Notes under the pieces: model-generated | The model's database searches: none | Told to the model about the DNA's origin: nothing | Seen by the model: the letters and a program-made list of their open reading frames with translations, nothing else | Assembly (NCBI RefSeq): GCF_030253575.1 | Contig: NC_080557.1 | Span: forward strand, 48,715,501 to 48,779,500 | DNA from: Rhododendron vialii | Lineage: Eukaryota > Streptophyta > Magnoliopsida > Ericales > Ericaceae | Direction of reading: 5' to 3' | Length of the DNA stretch: 64,000 nucleotides | Shown: in pieces, positions 42,259-53,500 of the stretch | Layout: the number at the start of each line of letters is the position of its first letter | Position numbering within the stretch: position 1 is the stretch's first letter | Translations under genes and position numbers: made by a program

Positions 42259-42681
42259 TTGTTAAAATTAGTAATTAAAAAATGGTTTACAGCAGTGGAA
42301 AAAAAGAAAAGAAGAGGAAAGAATTTTTTTTTTAAAAAAAAAAAAGAATGTGGGTTGGTTGATAACGCATACCTACCAGCCGGCCTTGATATTTGCGCTG
42401 TTGCTTGGGGGTTTCCCCTGAGAAACAGCCCCCACTCTCTCTCCCCATCACTCCAGGGGAACCAACCAACTAGTGAAAAACATCATACTTATCTGCTTCT
42501 CTTCCATTTCATTTCAACGTGACCATGTTCTTGCAAATTTTTTTCCCAGCATAACAACATTTGTCTTCCTTTTATTAATCTACACTCCTACCTAATCTCA
42601 CCACGTTTTCTTTGACCTAAAATATCATCGTTTTTCCCAGTCTTCTGTCTGTCTTCCACAGTCTTCTGTTTGTCACCGTAG

Positions 42682-45118
42682 ATGGAGAAGCTGAGGAGTT
42701 TCTCCATTAAAACCACTAGATTCTTGCTGTTTGCTTTCACAATCTCTTCCTCCGTCATTTTTCTAATCTTCTTCTCCCTCTGGCTTATTAGGGCTACTTC
42801 TTCTGTTCACCAACAAACCCATTTTATGTTCAACACGCCCACTCAAAGTCTAGGCCTCAAGCCCTTAACTCTTCAGACTTCGACCGCTTCCACTAGAAAT
42901 TTCTCAGCAATTCTGATTGATACCCATTTCACGACACCAGAAAATAGGTCCCGGTTTGCTAATGTTCCAAGATTTCAGACCAAGGAAGGTGGTACGGAAG
43001 TGTCAGGCCATGGGAATATTGCGAATTTTGCTATAAATGGAACTTCCATCAGTAATCGTGTCGCGAAATCTGAAAATACTTACGGGTTTGCTCAAGGTTC
43101 AATTGCGGGGTTGCTTAAGAGAAGGGAAAATGAGTCCGAAGTATCAGATAATGGAATATACCAAGGAGCTGCTGGAAATGGTAAATCGACAAGTACGCAA
43201 AAGAATGTTTTTTATAATTTGCCTGAGAAAAATGAAGTTTCAAGTGGAGAGATAATCGAAGACCGCAAAAGTAGAAATTGTGATGTTACCAAAGGGAGGT
43301 GGGTTTCTGATGAGAACTACGCTCTGTACACAAATGTTTCATGTCCCTTCATAGATGAAGGTTTTGATTGTCAAGGTAATGGCAGATTGGATAAAGAGTA
43401 CATGAAGTGGAGGTGGCAGCCTCAAGATTGTGACATTCCAAGGTACTTCATTTGTCTTTCCTGCATTTTATTTGAAGCTTCATTTTCAAGTAAGTTATAG
43501 TGTGCTGGATCTTCATGGTCAATTAATTAGGATTTTGTACTTGATTTACGCAACATTGTGTTGTGTTTAGTGTTCAGTGTTCCAAGTGTTGTGTGAGGGA
43601 GCATATGGTTGTCTAACAATTGCGTGTGGGGTTAGTAAAAATTTGCTTTACTAAAATACTAACTGCTTGGTGTTGGGTTGTATTTAGGTTCAATGCAACG
43701 AAAATGCTAGAACTGATTAGGGGGAAGAGACTAGTTTTTGTGGGGGATTCAATTAACAGAAACCAATGGGAATCCATGCTGTGTCTGCTAATGGGAGCAA
43801 TCAAAGATCCGAAGAGGGTGTACGAGACTCGTGGGCGGAGGATCACCAAAGAGAAGGGAGATTACAGTTTCAAGTTTGTGGTAGTTCTCTAAAATCCTAA
43901 TGAGAATGTTGTTGATTCTGTTTTGACTTTGAGGGTATCGGCAGAGTTTGGTTTATCGAGGTATTTTTTGCAGGATTATAAGTGCACAGTCGAGTACTAT
44001 GCAACCCATTTCTTGGTTCATGAAAGCAAGGCAAGGCTCGGCAAGAAACGGGTGCAAACCTTGAAGATTGACACTATAGATAAGGGCTCATCGAGATGGA
44101 GAGGAGCTGATATTCTGGTCTTCAACACTGCACATTGGTGGACTCATTTCAAAACAAAAGCTGGGTTAGTACTTTTCTGAAACAAGTTTCCATGCTTGGT
44201 TCCCAATTAGCTAGAAATGATCAACTGAAATGTTCTAGACGAATTCTCATGAGAAAACTAACAAGGTCCCTCCCTCACTCCAATTTGGATCCTACTTCCT
44301 TTTCTTTTGAAAGCAATCAATGCACGATTTAGTCCCCTGTCCTTCTCCAGGAACACTAGTTTGACTGATTCATAAGTTTTTGAGAGCTGCTAAGCAAACC
44401 ATAACTAGAACTTATTGAACATTTATAAGGAATTGAAGTTAGCTTTGGTAGTTCTGATATGTAACTAATATGAAGCCAAGTTTAGGTAATGGTATTACCC
44501 ATCAGTTATAAATTTCTTGAAAACCCCCCTAGTTTTCTCGTTACAGGATCAACTATTACCAGGAAAGGGGCCAAGTTCACCCTCATCTTGATGTTTCAAC
44601 AGCTTTCCAAAGGGCTTTAGTAACATGGGCTTCATGGGTTGATAAACATACCAATCCAGGAAAAAACCAAGTTTTCTTTCGAAGTTCTGCCCCTTCCCAT
44701 TTCAGGTTTGACCTTACTAGCATACAAAACTAGAGGATCAATTCCCATCTCCCTGCTCGTTTAACTTGCTGAGTGAACTTTCATTTGTTTGGACAGAGGA
44801 GGCCAGTGGAATTCCGGTGGTCACTGCAAAGAAGCTACTGAACCACTTCCCAAAATTTCAAGTTTCAACTACCCTGAGAAGAATTCTATTGTGGAGAAGG
44901 TCATAAAGCAGATGAAAACTCCGGTAACTTACTTGAATGTAACCAGTTTATCCGAGTACAGAATCGATGCTCACCCATCTGTATATGGTAGAAAATTTCG
45001 TAAGAGCTACTCTTCTAGCTTTCAAGACTGTAGCCATTGGTGTCTTCCTGGCGTTCCAGATACCTGGAATGAATTGTTGTATTACCATTTGCATTTTGAA
45101 AGAAGAGAAATGTGGTAG
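42682..45118 (+). CDS. Trichome-birefringence-like (TBL) cell-wall O-acetyltransferase-like protein
   Basis: Exons 42682-43442, 43688-43880, 43974-44164, 44547-44705, 44797-45118; 541 aa. TBL proteins are Golgi type II membrane enzymes that O-acetylate wall polysaccharides. An N-terminal membrane anchor (residues about 12-36) is followed by a variable Ser/Asn-rich stem. The TBL/PMR5N domain starts at [10 protein letters not shown], with conserved Cys and the YMKWRWQP block. The catalytic GDS motif is 273-275 ([15 protein letters not shown]) and the second motif is DCSHWCLPG, with D512 and H515. All catalytic residues are present. Overall similarity is to TBL5/6/7-type proteins, but the subgroup is uncertain. 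It is convergent with the GRAS gene. Confidence 0.93.
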
Positions 45119-45493
45119 AGCAGAAGTTGTCAGATTGCCTATTAGTTTGTTTCTTTGTCACCTGTTGTCTTGGGAGTTAGCTTGTAAATGTTCATTAGGG
45201 TTCATGTAAATGTCCAATTTAGGGGCAATCAAGGGATCAAGTGGTGCACTTACATTAGCCTACATAAAGATTTGTTGCATTTTAAAGATAACTGATTGAA
45301 GCTTCTAATCATCACCTTACAATTTGATCATGAGACATAAAAAGTTACAGATGCTTTTGAACAAGAGGAAAGGGAACACACATTCACACAACGACAGGTA
45401 TCCAATAAGGTTTTCATAAAGGTTAGATCTACCACACACTCCGTAATTAGATCTAGGGGACACAATCAAAAGAATTAGAAAAACAACGAATTG
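45119..45493. other. Short gap between convergent TBL and GRAS genes
   Basis: About 375 bases holding both 3'UTRs. No other feature seen. Confidence 0.5.
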
Positions 45494-47242
45494 TCAAAGG
45501 AACTTCCAAGTGGAAAGGGAATGAATTGGAGTCCCTTTCCATCCCACAGTTAGGCACTTCCCATCATTCTCTAGAGTGCAATAACTCCCAAAGGCAAACT
45601 GCTTGACAATCAAATTAGCTTGGTACAAAGCTGACTCACTGAGTTCAGCTCCCACCATTCCAAACCTAGCAAAGAATGCCCTCCATACACTCATCTTCAC
45701 ATTCCTATTGACCCTTTCCTCACCTTCAGCTGCAACTATATTATGGATCACATCACCGAAAAACTTTCCCTCAAGTGTGATTCTGTACTGATCGTCTTGA
45801 TTTCCAAATTCCTCCAAACAATCGAAAAGGGCACTATAGAAGAAAAGTGCCTCAATGAAGCGATTGAAAAACGAAGGCGAATTGTGATTTGCTTCGACTT
45901 CAATGACTACCATTATGGCTGGATTAAGCTTCCTTATCACTCCCATGAGATTTTCCAAACAGTTAGGCCTTGAGATCATTGATGGAAGTATGGTTTGAGA
46001 GTAAATAACCACAGCCTCACCATCTTCTGTATTGAAATGTTCCGTCGTAAGGTCCTTAATGTCTGATAAGAGAACTACGTTAAATGAGAAAGGCAAGTTC
46101 AGGGACTCGGCAAAATTTGCTAACCTCTTTCCCGTTTCCTCCATATTCTCTCCACCTGTTGTCCCCACTGCAGTTATCTTTAGATTCTCAATTGGGTGCA
46201 AAACTCGTTCTGTTAGAGCTTGCATCAAGATCACCCATTGTACGCCACTCCTGATTCGGAGATCAACCAAATGGATCTTGGTATCCGATTTAATGTTTTC
46301 TAAAATCGCTTGAATTCCGGGAAATAGCATGACCTGAGAAAAGGGGAGTTCCTGGTGGAATTTCAACAACGCAAGGTTCGAACTCACGCGTGTCCCTGAG
46401 CCTGCCATACTGTAATTATCATTCCCCTCCATTTTCCATGATGCGAATCTTCCTGTTTCCCTATCAATCCTCTCCCTCAGCGCTCCAGCAAAGTAGGAAA
46501 CAACTCTCTGGACAGGATTGCCTGTGGCCGAAGATAACCATTCGCAGCTAGTGAGCAATCTGCTCGCGCTGGCAAACTGCTGATACCCCACCTTCTCAGC
46601 TGCAGCTAGAAGGAGGTGGACTAGTTCCACATCTTGGGTGTCTTCGAAAGAGAGACCAGAGAAAGCATAACCATACGGGTGGATATGCATCGAGGAGGAA
46701 CCATCAACTCTTTGGGTAGACAACTGTATGAACCTCTCTCCGGCCACTCTCATGATTTCTTCAGTCGACAATTTATGGCCGCCTGCATAGCTAATCTCAT
46801 AATCGCTACGAATTTCTCCCTTCAACTTCTCGATTCCGCTAGCGGAATTTGTCAGGAGCTGTAAAGATACTACAGAAAAGGAAGACTGCTCCTCCTCCCC
46901 CAGGATTTCCGAAAGTGATTGGTTGGCTGATAGGAAAGTGGGGTCAAACTCGAAACCACTCAATATGCCAGGGCTGTAAATTGGTGGTGATGGTGCAAAT
47001 TCTGGAAATGAGGGTTCAATATCTCTGGCGAAATTTACTCTCTTACCAGGTGGGTTGTTTTCCTGGTAAAAGCCATATTCAGAACAAAATGAATGAGTAG
47101 CTCCCAAATTTTCGATACCTGATAATTCTTCTTGTTTCCTTTTGCTGAAAGATTCTTGTTTTTCAAACCCAGTGAACGAATTGTAACTGCGGTAGATTTC
47201 ACTGATTCCGAATGAAGGGAAAGAGCACGGGGAATTTGCCAT
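45494..47242 (-). CDS. GRAS-family transcriptional regulator (intronless)
   Basis: 582 aa in one exon. The first 200 or so residues are variable and disordered. The GRAS domain follows: first leucine-rich repeat at about 205 (VELVHLLLAAAEKVG), VHIID-type motif IHLVDLRIRSGVQW at about 323-336, then the PFYRE region and a C-terminal SAW region (WRAFFARFGMVGAELSES ... VGWKGTPIHSLSTWKF). GRAS proteins are nuclear regulators of hormone signalling, meristems or symbiosis. The N terminus has no obvious DELLA or TVHYNP motif. It does have LSTEEIMRVAGERFIQLS, seen in several GRAS clades, so the clade is not fixed. The frame is intact. Family firm, subgroup open. Confidence 0.88.
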   Translation of the reverse strand: MANSPCSFPSFGISEIYRSYNSFTGFEKQESFSKRKQEELSGIENLGATHSFCSEYGFYQENNPPGKRVNFARDIEPSFPEFAPSPPIYSPGILSGFEFDPTFLSANQSLSEILGEEEQSSFSVVSLQLLTNSASGIEKLKGEIRSDYEISYAGGHKLSTEEIMRVAGERFIQLSTQRVDGSSSMHIHPYGYAFSGLSFEDTQDVELVHLLLAAAEKVGYQQFASASRLLTSCEWLSSATGNPVQRVVSYFAGALRERIDRETGRFASWKMEGNDNYSMAGSGTRVSSNLALLKFHQELPFSQVMLFPGIQAILENIKSDTKIHLVDLRIRSGVQWVILMQALTERVLHPIENLKITAVGTTGGENMEETGKRLANFAESLNLPFSFNVVLLSDIKDLTTEHFNTEDGEAVVIYSQTILPSMISRPNCLENLMGVIRKLNPAIMVVIEVEANHNSPSFFNRFIEALFFYSALFDCLEEFGNQDDQYRITLEGKFFGDVIHNIVAAEGEERVNRNVKMSVWRAFFARFGMVGAELSESALYQANLIVKQFAFGSYCTLENDGKCLTVGWKGTPIHSLSTWKFL

Positions 47243-47429
47243 ATTGAAGTAGCTAGTAGAAACAAATAACTTGGTCGCGAATAGGATGATGATAGTTTTC
47301 TTAACTTAAGCTGAAGATTAAGATGGTAATCTTCTTCTTATGTACTAGTAGATCAAATAAACTGCAACCTTCGATAAGGTGCTGACTTAGTCAAAGCATC
47401 ATTTTAGAGCATGTTAACCTCCACAAAGT

Positions 47430-47452
47430 ATCTTTAAAAAAAAAAAAAAAAC
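47430..47452 (+). mobile_element. Poly-A micro-insertion flanked by a 12-bp duplication
   Basis: ATCTTTA16-17C, only 23 bases, lies between two identical 12-mers CCTCCACAAAGT (47418-47429 and 47453-47464). This fits an extremely 5'-truncated target-primed retroposition that left little but the tail. Confidence 0.6.
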
Positions 47453-48092
47453 CCTCCACAAAGTCAGCGACCCTAAAAACCATTGACATCTTTTTGAGAA
47501 AATAATAAACATCATCTTGCAGCATCTTCCCTAGTTTTTGTCGTTTTGGCCCCAAATTATGCTTCGCTACAATGCCATTATTCTATTTATTTTGTTCACT
47601 ATATTGCCTCATTAGTTTCAAGGTTTTTTTTGGTTATGATGTGACAATTTTGACAACGTCCAACTTGCTGTTAAATTGTACACAAGAAATGGCATTGTGA
47701 AAATATTGGCAAGAGCTTTGCCTAACATATTCGATCGGTTATTTTGCTTTTTTTATCTTCTCCTGTTAAAGTTTTGGTCACTAAGAAATTCGTACAATAG
47801 GTAGAGAAGCTCATACTAGTATTTTACAAGGATACGAAAAAGAAAACGAGTACCATTGACTTGACCACATCCAAGAATTTTTCTTGATACGGAAATTACA
47901 AAAAGAAAAGAAGAGAAAAGAAAAAAAGAGAGAATCAAAAATACCTGACACGGGAAGAATAAATCATACGTACAAGATAGAGACGTAGTTGAAGCGGTCT
48001 AGTTTAGACCTTGTCTTCATTATCGCCATAGTGAAAGAGCTACCAATGAATTTTGATGTACCAGAAAAAAAGAGGAAAGAGTTATCAATAAG

Positions 48093-48440
48093 TCTAGATA
48101 GACTACACGAAACCACTACATCATCCATTATATTTTTTGTGAGTCTCACTTCGAGTCCCATAAAAATATAGAAAAATGCTCATAAATTTTAAAATAAATG
48201 TTTTATGGAGCCCTGTAAAAAATCAGCTCCAACGGTTATCAGTAAGTATTATTTCTGGTTTCGCCTCACCCATATGAATCCAAAAATAATACTTATTGAT
48301 ATGTGGAGCTGATTTTTTACAATACCCTATAAAACATTACTTTAAAATTTATGGGCATTTTTTTGTATTTTTGTGGGACCCGGAGTGGGCCCCACAAAAA
48401 ATATAATAGATGGTGTAGTTGTTTGGTATAGCGTATCTAA
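48093..48440. mobile_element. Long foldback MITE with ~155-bp arms
   Basis: The left arm from about 48098 (GAAACCACTACATCATCCAT ... TTTTTTGTGAGTCTCAC ... AAAAATCAGCTCC) is repeated inverted to about 48436 (GGAGCTGATTTTTTACAATA ... TTTTTGTGGGACCC ... ATAGATGGTGTAGTTG). Nearly the whole element is a palindrome with a short loop around 48265-48290. No coding content. An RNA copy would form a long hairpin. Confidence 0.8.
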
Positions 48441-48536
48441 CATCCCTTTTGGATTTTCTTCTTCTACCGTCCTCCAGTACAGTACATAGCAATATTACTA
48501 GTATTTACTCCCACCCACATAATGCCCCTTACAATC

Positions 48537-48779
48537 CTAAGTCCTAACAAATCCAATTGTCACAGATTGGTAATACAACCACCAACCAACAAAGTCAACG
48601 AACCCAACACCCATTGACATCTCTTTATCAACCTCAACCATAAACACCAGCGTCTCAACCTCATCTCTCAATCTCCGCCACCACAATGCACCAAAGCCCG
48701 CTGCCATAACCACCCTATCAACACACCTCTCCTCCTTCACAACCCCAAAAATGGTATCATCAACCACCGGCTTCTCCAC
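48537..48779 (-). pseudogene. Coding-like fragment, unassigned
   Basis: An 80-codon open frame (EKPVVDDTIFGVVKEERC, AAGFGALWWRRLRDEVETLV) with GC content and codon choice more like coding DNA than its AT-rich surroundings. Just upstream the same frame reads FFPGLHETMLY and then a stop codon. I recognise no family. It may be a decayed gene piece or chance. Confidence 0.25.
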
Positions 48780-48998
48780 CGTCCTTGACTAATAAAGCAT
48801 CGTCTCATGTAACCCAGGAAAGAACACAACTCTGCTTATCAAACTAGTGCTTCTTTTATGACCAAAACAATTCCGGCTGATATGCTAACCTTGATACTGA
48901 AACCAATATGAACTCGTAGAGTGCATATATATCAAAATCCAAGCAGCATATAAACGGGGTCAGAAAATGGCCTTTGTTGATTTACTTATAAGCGGCAT

Positions 48999-49092
48999 CC
49001 AGCCAGCCAAGGGATGAATGAGCGCAGCTAAGCTGATGAGGCAAACCAGCCAGCCAAAGCATGAATGAGCGCAGCTAAGCTGATGAGGCAAA
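48999..49092. repeat. 47-bp tandem duplication
   Basis: Two copies of a unit beginning CCAGCCAGCCAA and containing GAGCGCAGCTAAGCTGATGA lie head to tail (from 48999 and from 49046) and are almost identical. Confidence 0.85.
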
Positions 49093-50049
49093 CGAGAGGA
49101 TAGAAGGAAATGGAAAATCGAACAAAGGAAGAGAGAGAAAAGATGTGGGTTATGGATAAAGGTGGAGTGGTAGTTGGCAGTGGAGAGTCTGGCTAGGCAG
49201 ATCTGAAGAGCTGCTCTTTCCCACCATTGTGCCACACTCTCATGCCAATTTAATCCAAAACAAAATGGTTTGTTGAGAAAGAAGGAACACAAATACCTAT
49301 ACTACACACAAAATTGGTGATAAATAAGCTCACATAAAGGTACTTCGTAAAAATATATTCTTAAGGTTGGTTGCAATGTATATATAAGCTGCTGGATAGC
49401 TAAGAGGAGTGATGCACAGCAAACAGATGTCACCAAATCTCTAATCGGGCAACTCATGTTAAAGAGAAGGCCCAGCTAGTACAATTATAGACCACTAACT
49501 ACAGCCAAATTCTAGGGATACGGTAGAGGCCAGTGTGATCATGGCTATCCACTGTACCAAATAATCAATTGCCAACAAAAACGCATTAGACATTATTTCT
49601 ACCCTGTTGATGATCTCAATTCATTGATCGTTAATTATTAAATAACACTGCACGCTATATTTCTTAAAAAGATGACAATTTAAAAGTATATCACAATATT
49701 TTAGTATGCTTGGACCTGTCAATATGGAGCAAGTATAACGTCTCTGATCTCATCCATGTTGGACAAATTTCCACTGTCAGCTTTTTCTATCTCTAATGCA
49801 TTTAACGAAGCAAAGACCACAAAAAATTCCTTCAAACAAAGAAACACAGTTCGTGAAGTTTATAAAAGATCGTCCCAATGTAAGTGCATGAAAGTCTCAT
49901 GCACAACCCAAAGGAGGTGAGTCAAGAAATTAAAGCAATCCGACAGAACTTTTAACTGCTACATTTTGAAACACAGGACCCGACCGAAACGGATTGAAAT
50001 AGAAGAAAAGGAGGAGGGGGGAGGCAAACCAGATGTTTTTATGCTCTTG

Positions 50050-50230
50050 ATCTGGTGTGCCTCAATGGTTCTGCAGCAAAATAGGTATAGGGGGGGGGGG
50101 GGGGGGGACTGTTTCAACGGTATTATGAGAGAAGCCACTTTGTACATATTACCAAAGATTAGGTCTGTCTCCAATCCTGCCTTGCCTATACCCCAATGAT
50201 TGGGGACTACATGGGTTCTATTGTTGTTAT
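50050..50230 (+). repeat. SINE-like dispersed repeat, copy B, with 18-G run
   Basis: Related to copy A at 2345-2480. It contains an 18-base G homopolymer (50090-50107), ACTGTTTCAACGGTATTATG, GGTCTGTCTCCAATCC and the 3' end GATTGGGGACTACATGGG followed by TTGTTGTTAT. The start is uncertain. Confidence 0.5.
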
Positions 50231-50524
50231 TTGGCGTACCTCAAAAAGCAGCATGGTTCGACGAACAAATCCAGAAGAAGATGACACTTACCATGATAAT
50301 CAGCAGCAGCAGTGGGATGGAAAAAGGTGGAAACGCATTTTCATTCACTGTTCTATGTGTACAGAAATTGACATGAGTCACAATCTAAGAGAGAACGAAT
50401 ACAAGATCATGATCAATTCCATTACAGCACAGCTAGCAAGTAATTTGACACAGAAGAACCACAGGGAGGTAAGTTTACACACATAATTGCCATTACTGAT
50501 CTGCACTAGCTGCTGATATATTTT

Positions 50525-53500
50525 TTATCGGCCTGCACTAGCTGCTGATGCTGCTAGAGGTTGGAGAGCTTTGCGAGGATTCATGATAATACCATCTATA
50601 AGCCCATACTCCTTTGCTTCTTTAGGACTCATGAAGTTATCCTTGTCCGTGTCCCGGTAGACCTGATCAATGTTTTGACCAGAGAAAAGGGCCAGATAGG
50701 TGGTAAGGTTTGCCTTGTGAAACGCTATTTCATCTGCCTAGACAACAGATTGCAACTAATCAGGGTCACAAGTAACATCACAAGTTCGCGATTTTGCTAT
50801 TTTGCCTACTGATCCTTTCCTTTCTTCTGTTTTATCAAGATGGACAGTAAGAAAACATGAGTACACATGCATGTAACAAAGTAAAAGCTTAAATTAAAGC
50901 CTTCAACGGAACAGCAACAAAAAACTAAATCACAGTCATAAAAAATAACTTCCTGAGCATAAAGAATTCAACAATGGATGTGAGAATTTGAAAGTACAAT
51001 CTACCACCTATGGCCGTATCTAATAACTCTCAATCGCCTCATTGCTTAAATTTAATGGATTGAAAACCCTCTCAAAGGAACCCATCACAATTACATCAAC
51101 AAATCCAAGTTTAGGCACCATTTCAAGGTTTTCTGACTTGTCAATGGATCAGGACAGACAAAAGTCCATTTTTCGATGTACTTAGCTTATTCCACCATGG
51201 GATACACGTTGCAACACATGTTTGAAATAGAAGGGAGGGATCAGGAAATAACAAATTTACTCTCTCTATAAGTAACTTGGCTGGATCTGGTGTATCATAA
51301 AGCATTTGCCTTCTCATTTTCATTTCCTCCTCCGTGGTTGTCTTCTTAATTTGTTTCTAATGAAGGACTACTGAAACAGTCCCTAGGGAAAGGATGATAG
51401 GTCCATCCACAAAGATATAAAGCTCGCAGAGTCGCAGTACATTGAAGTAAAAACAACACGAACATTAAAAGAACACCATTACATGACATCTCCTATAATG
51501 CTATAAATATAAACCAAACTCACAAAAGACTGACTCGTTTCTGAATGCTCAAAAAAGGGACCACGCCATTTTAAAAATTGTCATCCATAAGCCCTCTTCT
51601 CGATAGGGTCTACACCAGTCTATTTTTTTTCAGCATAAAGTTTAAGTTAGTGATAGACATAGGCATTTCAATATATCTGCAAGGTTAAATCAGCCGTTGT
51701 AAACTAAGTAACAAAAAAAATATGCCCAGCAAAAAATGAAATGCAACATGAGGGATACCTGAATATTTATTTGAGTCGCAAAACCTTGAGCTCCGCTAAG
51801 AGGCTGCTGAATCATTATCCTAGAGTCTGGCAGACTGTATCTTTTTCCTTCAGTTGCCAGTGCGACCAAGAAACATGTTTAGCAAAGTCATTACATAAAG
51901 GCCAAAAGATATAAAATTGCAAACACACATTGCGAGTCACGTCGTTCACCTTTTGTTCCAGCAGCAAGTAGGAAAGCCCCCATGCTGTTCATGCAGAAAA
52001 CATGATGTCCATAAGTAAAAGCGAACACTTTTATGACAAGTAATGCAAGCAGCAAAACATATTCCGTTAAGAAAACTCCACCAGGAACATAACGAATCAT
52101 GCCTACACAAACATGCATCCTGGAGATTCTGGACCATTCCTTGACAGACATAAGTAGATAAAAATATTCACATACAGAATAACCCTGCAGCCTCTGTCAA
52201 GAGCACCATCATAAGAACTCCATAATTTGCATCAACAAAATATCAGACAAAAAAATGCCAATCCTACTACAAAAAAAAAAAAGAAAAAGAAAAGAAAAGA
52301 AAAGGAAAAAGAACACGTTGGTGTCTTGCAGTTCGCCATTCCCTTGGTTATGTTAACTGGCATCAGGATTATAGCCAAGTTTGTGCAGCGTGATATCTCC
52401 GTGCTCGAACCATGATTCTTGCTAAGAGCGGTTAATATAACATTCAAATAATGCCCATTGACAACGTGCAAAGCATACTAGCTCCCTAATTCTATTATCA
52501 ACAGCTACCTAGCAGACAGCTCAGGTTTCAGCCTGCAAGGGCCGCTTGCAGCAACAATACCATTTTAATAACCTATGCTATGCCAAAATTTTGTACCAAA
52601 AATGATCTGACAGAATGTGGACTTGTCTTCTTTCATGTAAACCACCTTTCTCAGACCGTGTTACCACATAACTCTCACACCCTAGATAAATTATTTATTG
52701 GAACACTCGTTCCAAATCATGGTACACCTTCGTTCCGAAAAGTGTACTACGATCTCCAAAGCGGTCCCCAAAGTTTTTCCTATTTATTCCTTAGAATTTA
52801 CCTTGGGAGAAAATATTCCTAATGTCATAAAGCATAAATCTAGATAGAGTGGAGCTTTAGCAAGACCAAGAGTAAAAGAATTGGTCATGATACACCTAAA
52901 ATTATGTTTTGTGCAAATAATTTAGGAAATATACCACAAATTCATTGCTTATTTATCTCTTTGAAGAAGTACATTCCAACATTATATGTTGTAGAAGCCT
53001 AACCCTTTCATACCATAATTAGGCCATGTGTCGCACAACTTTCTCGTTCCTTGAACAGGAACAATCCATGTTCCAGCTAACATCATGTTGAACCATGAAC
53101 TTAGTCGATGCTCACATCCCCGGACAAGACATGATTAACTCATAAACACATTACTCCTCCCATACCTACAAGCCCAGCAAACTCATAAGTAAAGGAGGTT
53201 CGAATAATGCCAAACTATCATCTACCCCACGGAAAACAAGTACTACATGTATTCTTCCTTCCACTCAAAAGTGGACCTGTGTCACAAAGTATGACAAGTC
53301 ACAAGAGAAGGGAATGTGATACATGTTTCACTCCCGTAAAAGAATTAGACAACTAAATCCTCTAATTCTTCAGAAACTAAAACCAGTAGATAGGAAAATA
53401 TTCTAGGAAAGTCCAGCTTGTTCGACACCTGCATCCAATACTTGTTCCCAGTCCATGACCATCAGTAAAGCTAAAGAGATCCACAGTAAAAAGGCATCAG

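Larger units (their letters stand above)
41557..42681. other. Intergenic before the TBL gene
   Basis: AT-rich. It contains MITE family member 3 and a small 8-bp-TSD MITE (below). The last 200 bases, pyrimidine-rich, are the probable TBL leader. Confidence 0.5.
47243..50524. other. Intergenic between GRAS promoter and ClpP5-like 3' end
   Basis: No confident gene. It holds a poly-A micro-insertion, a long foldback element, a coding-like fragment, a 47-bp tandem duplication and SINE-like copy B, each listed separately. Confidence 0.5.

Noticed and set aside
45743-46313. Plus-strand frames within the GRAS gene
   Set aside because: Antisense shadows of an intact 582-codon GRAS frame.
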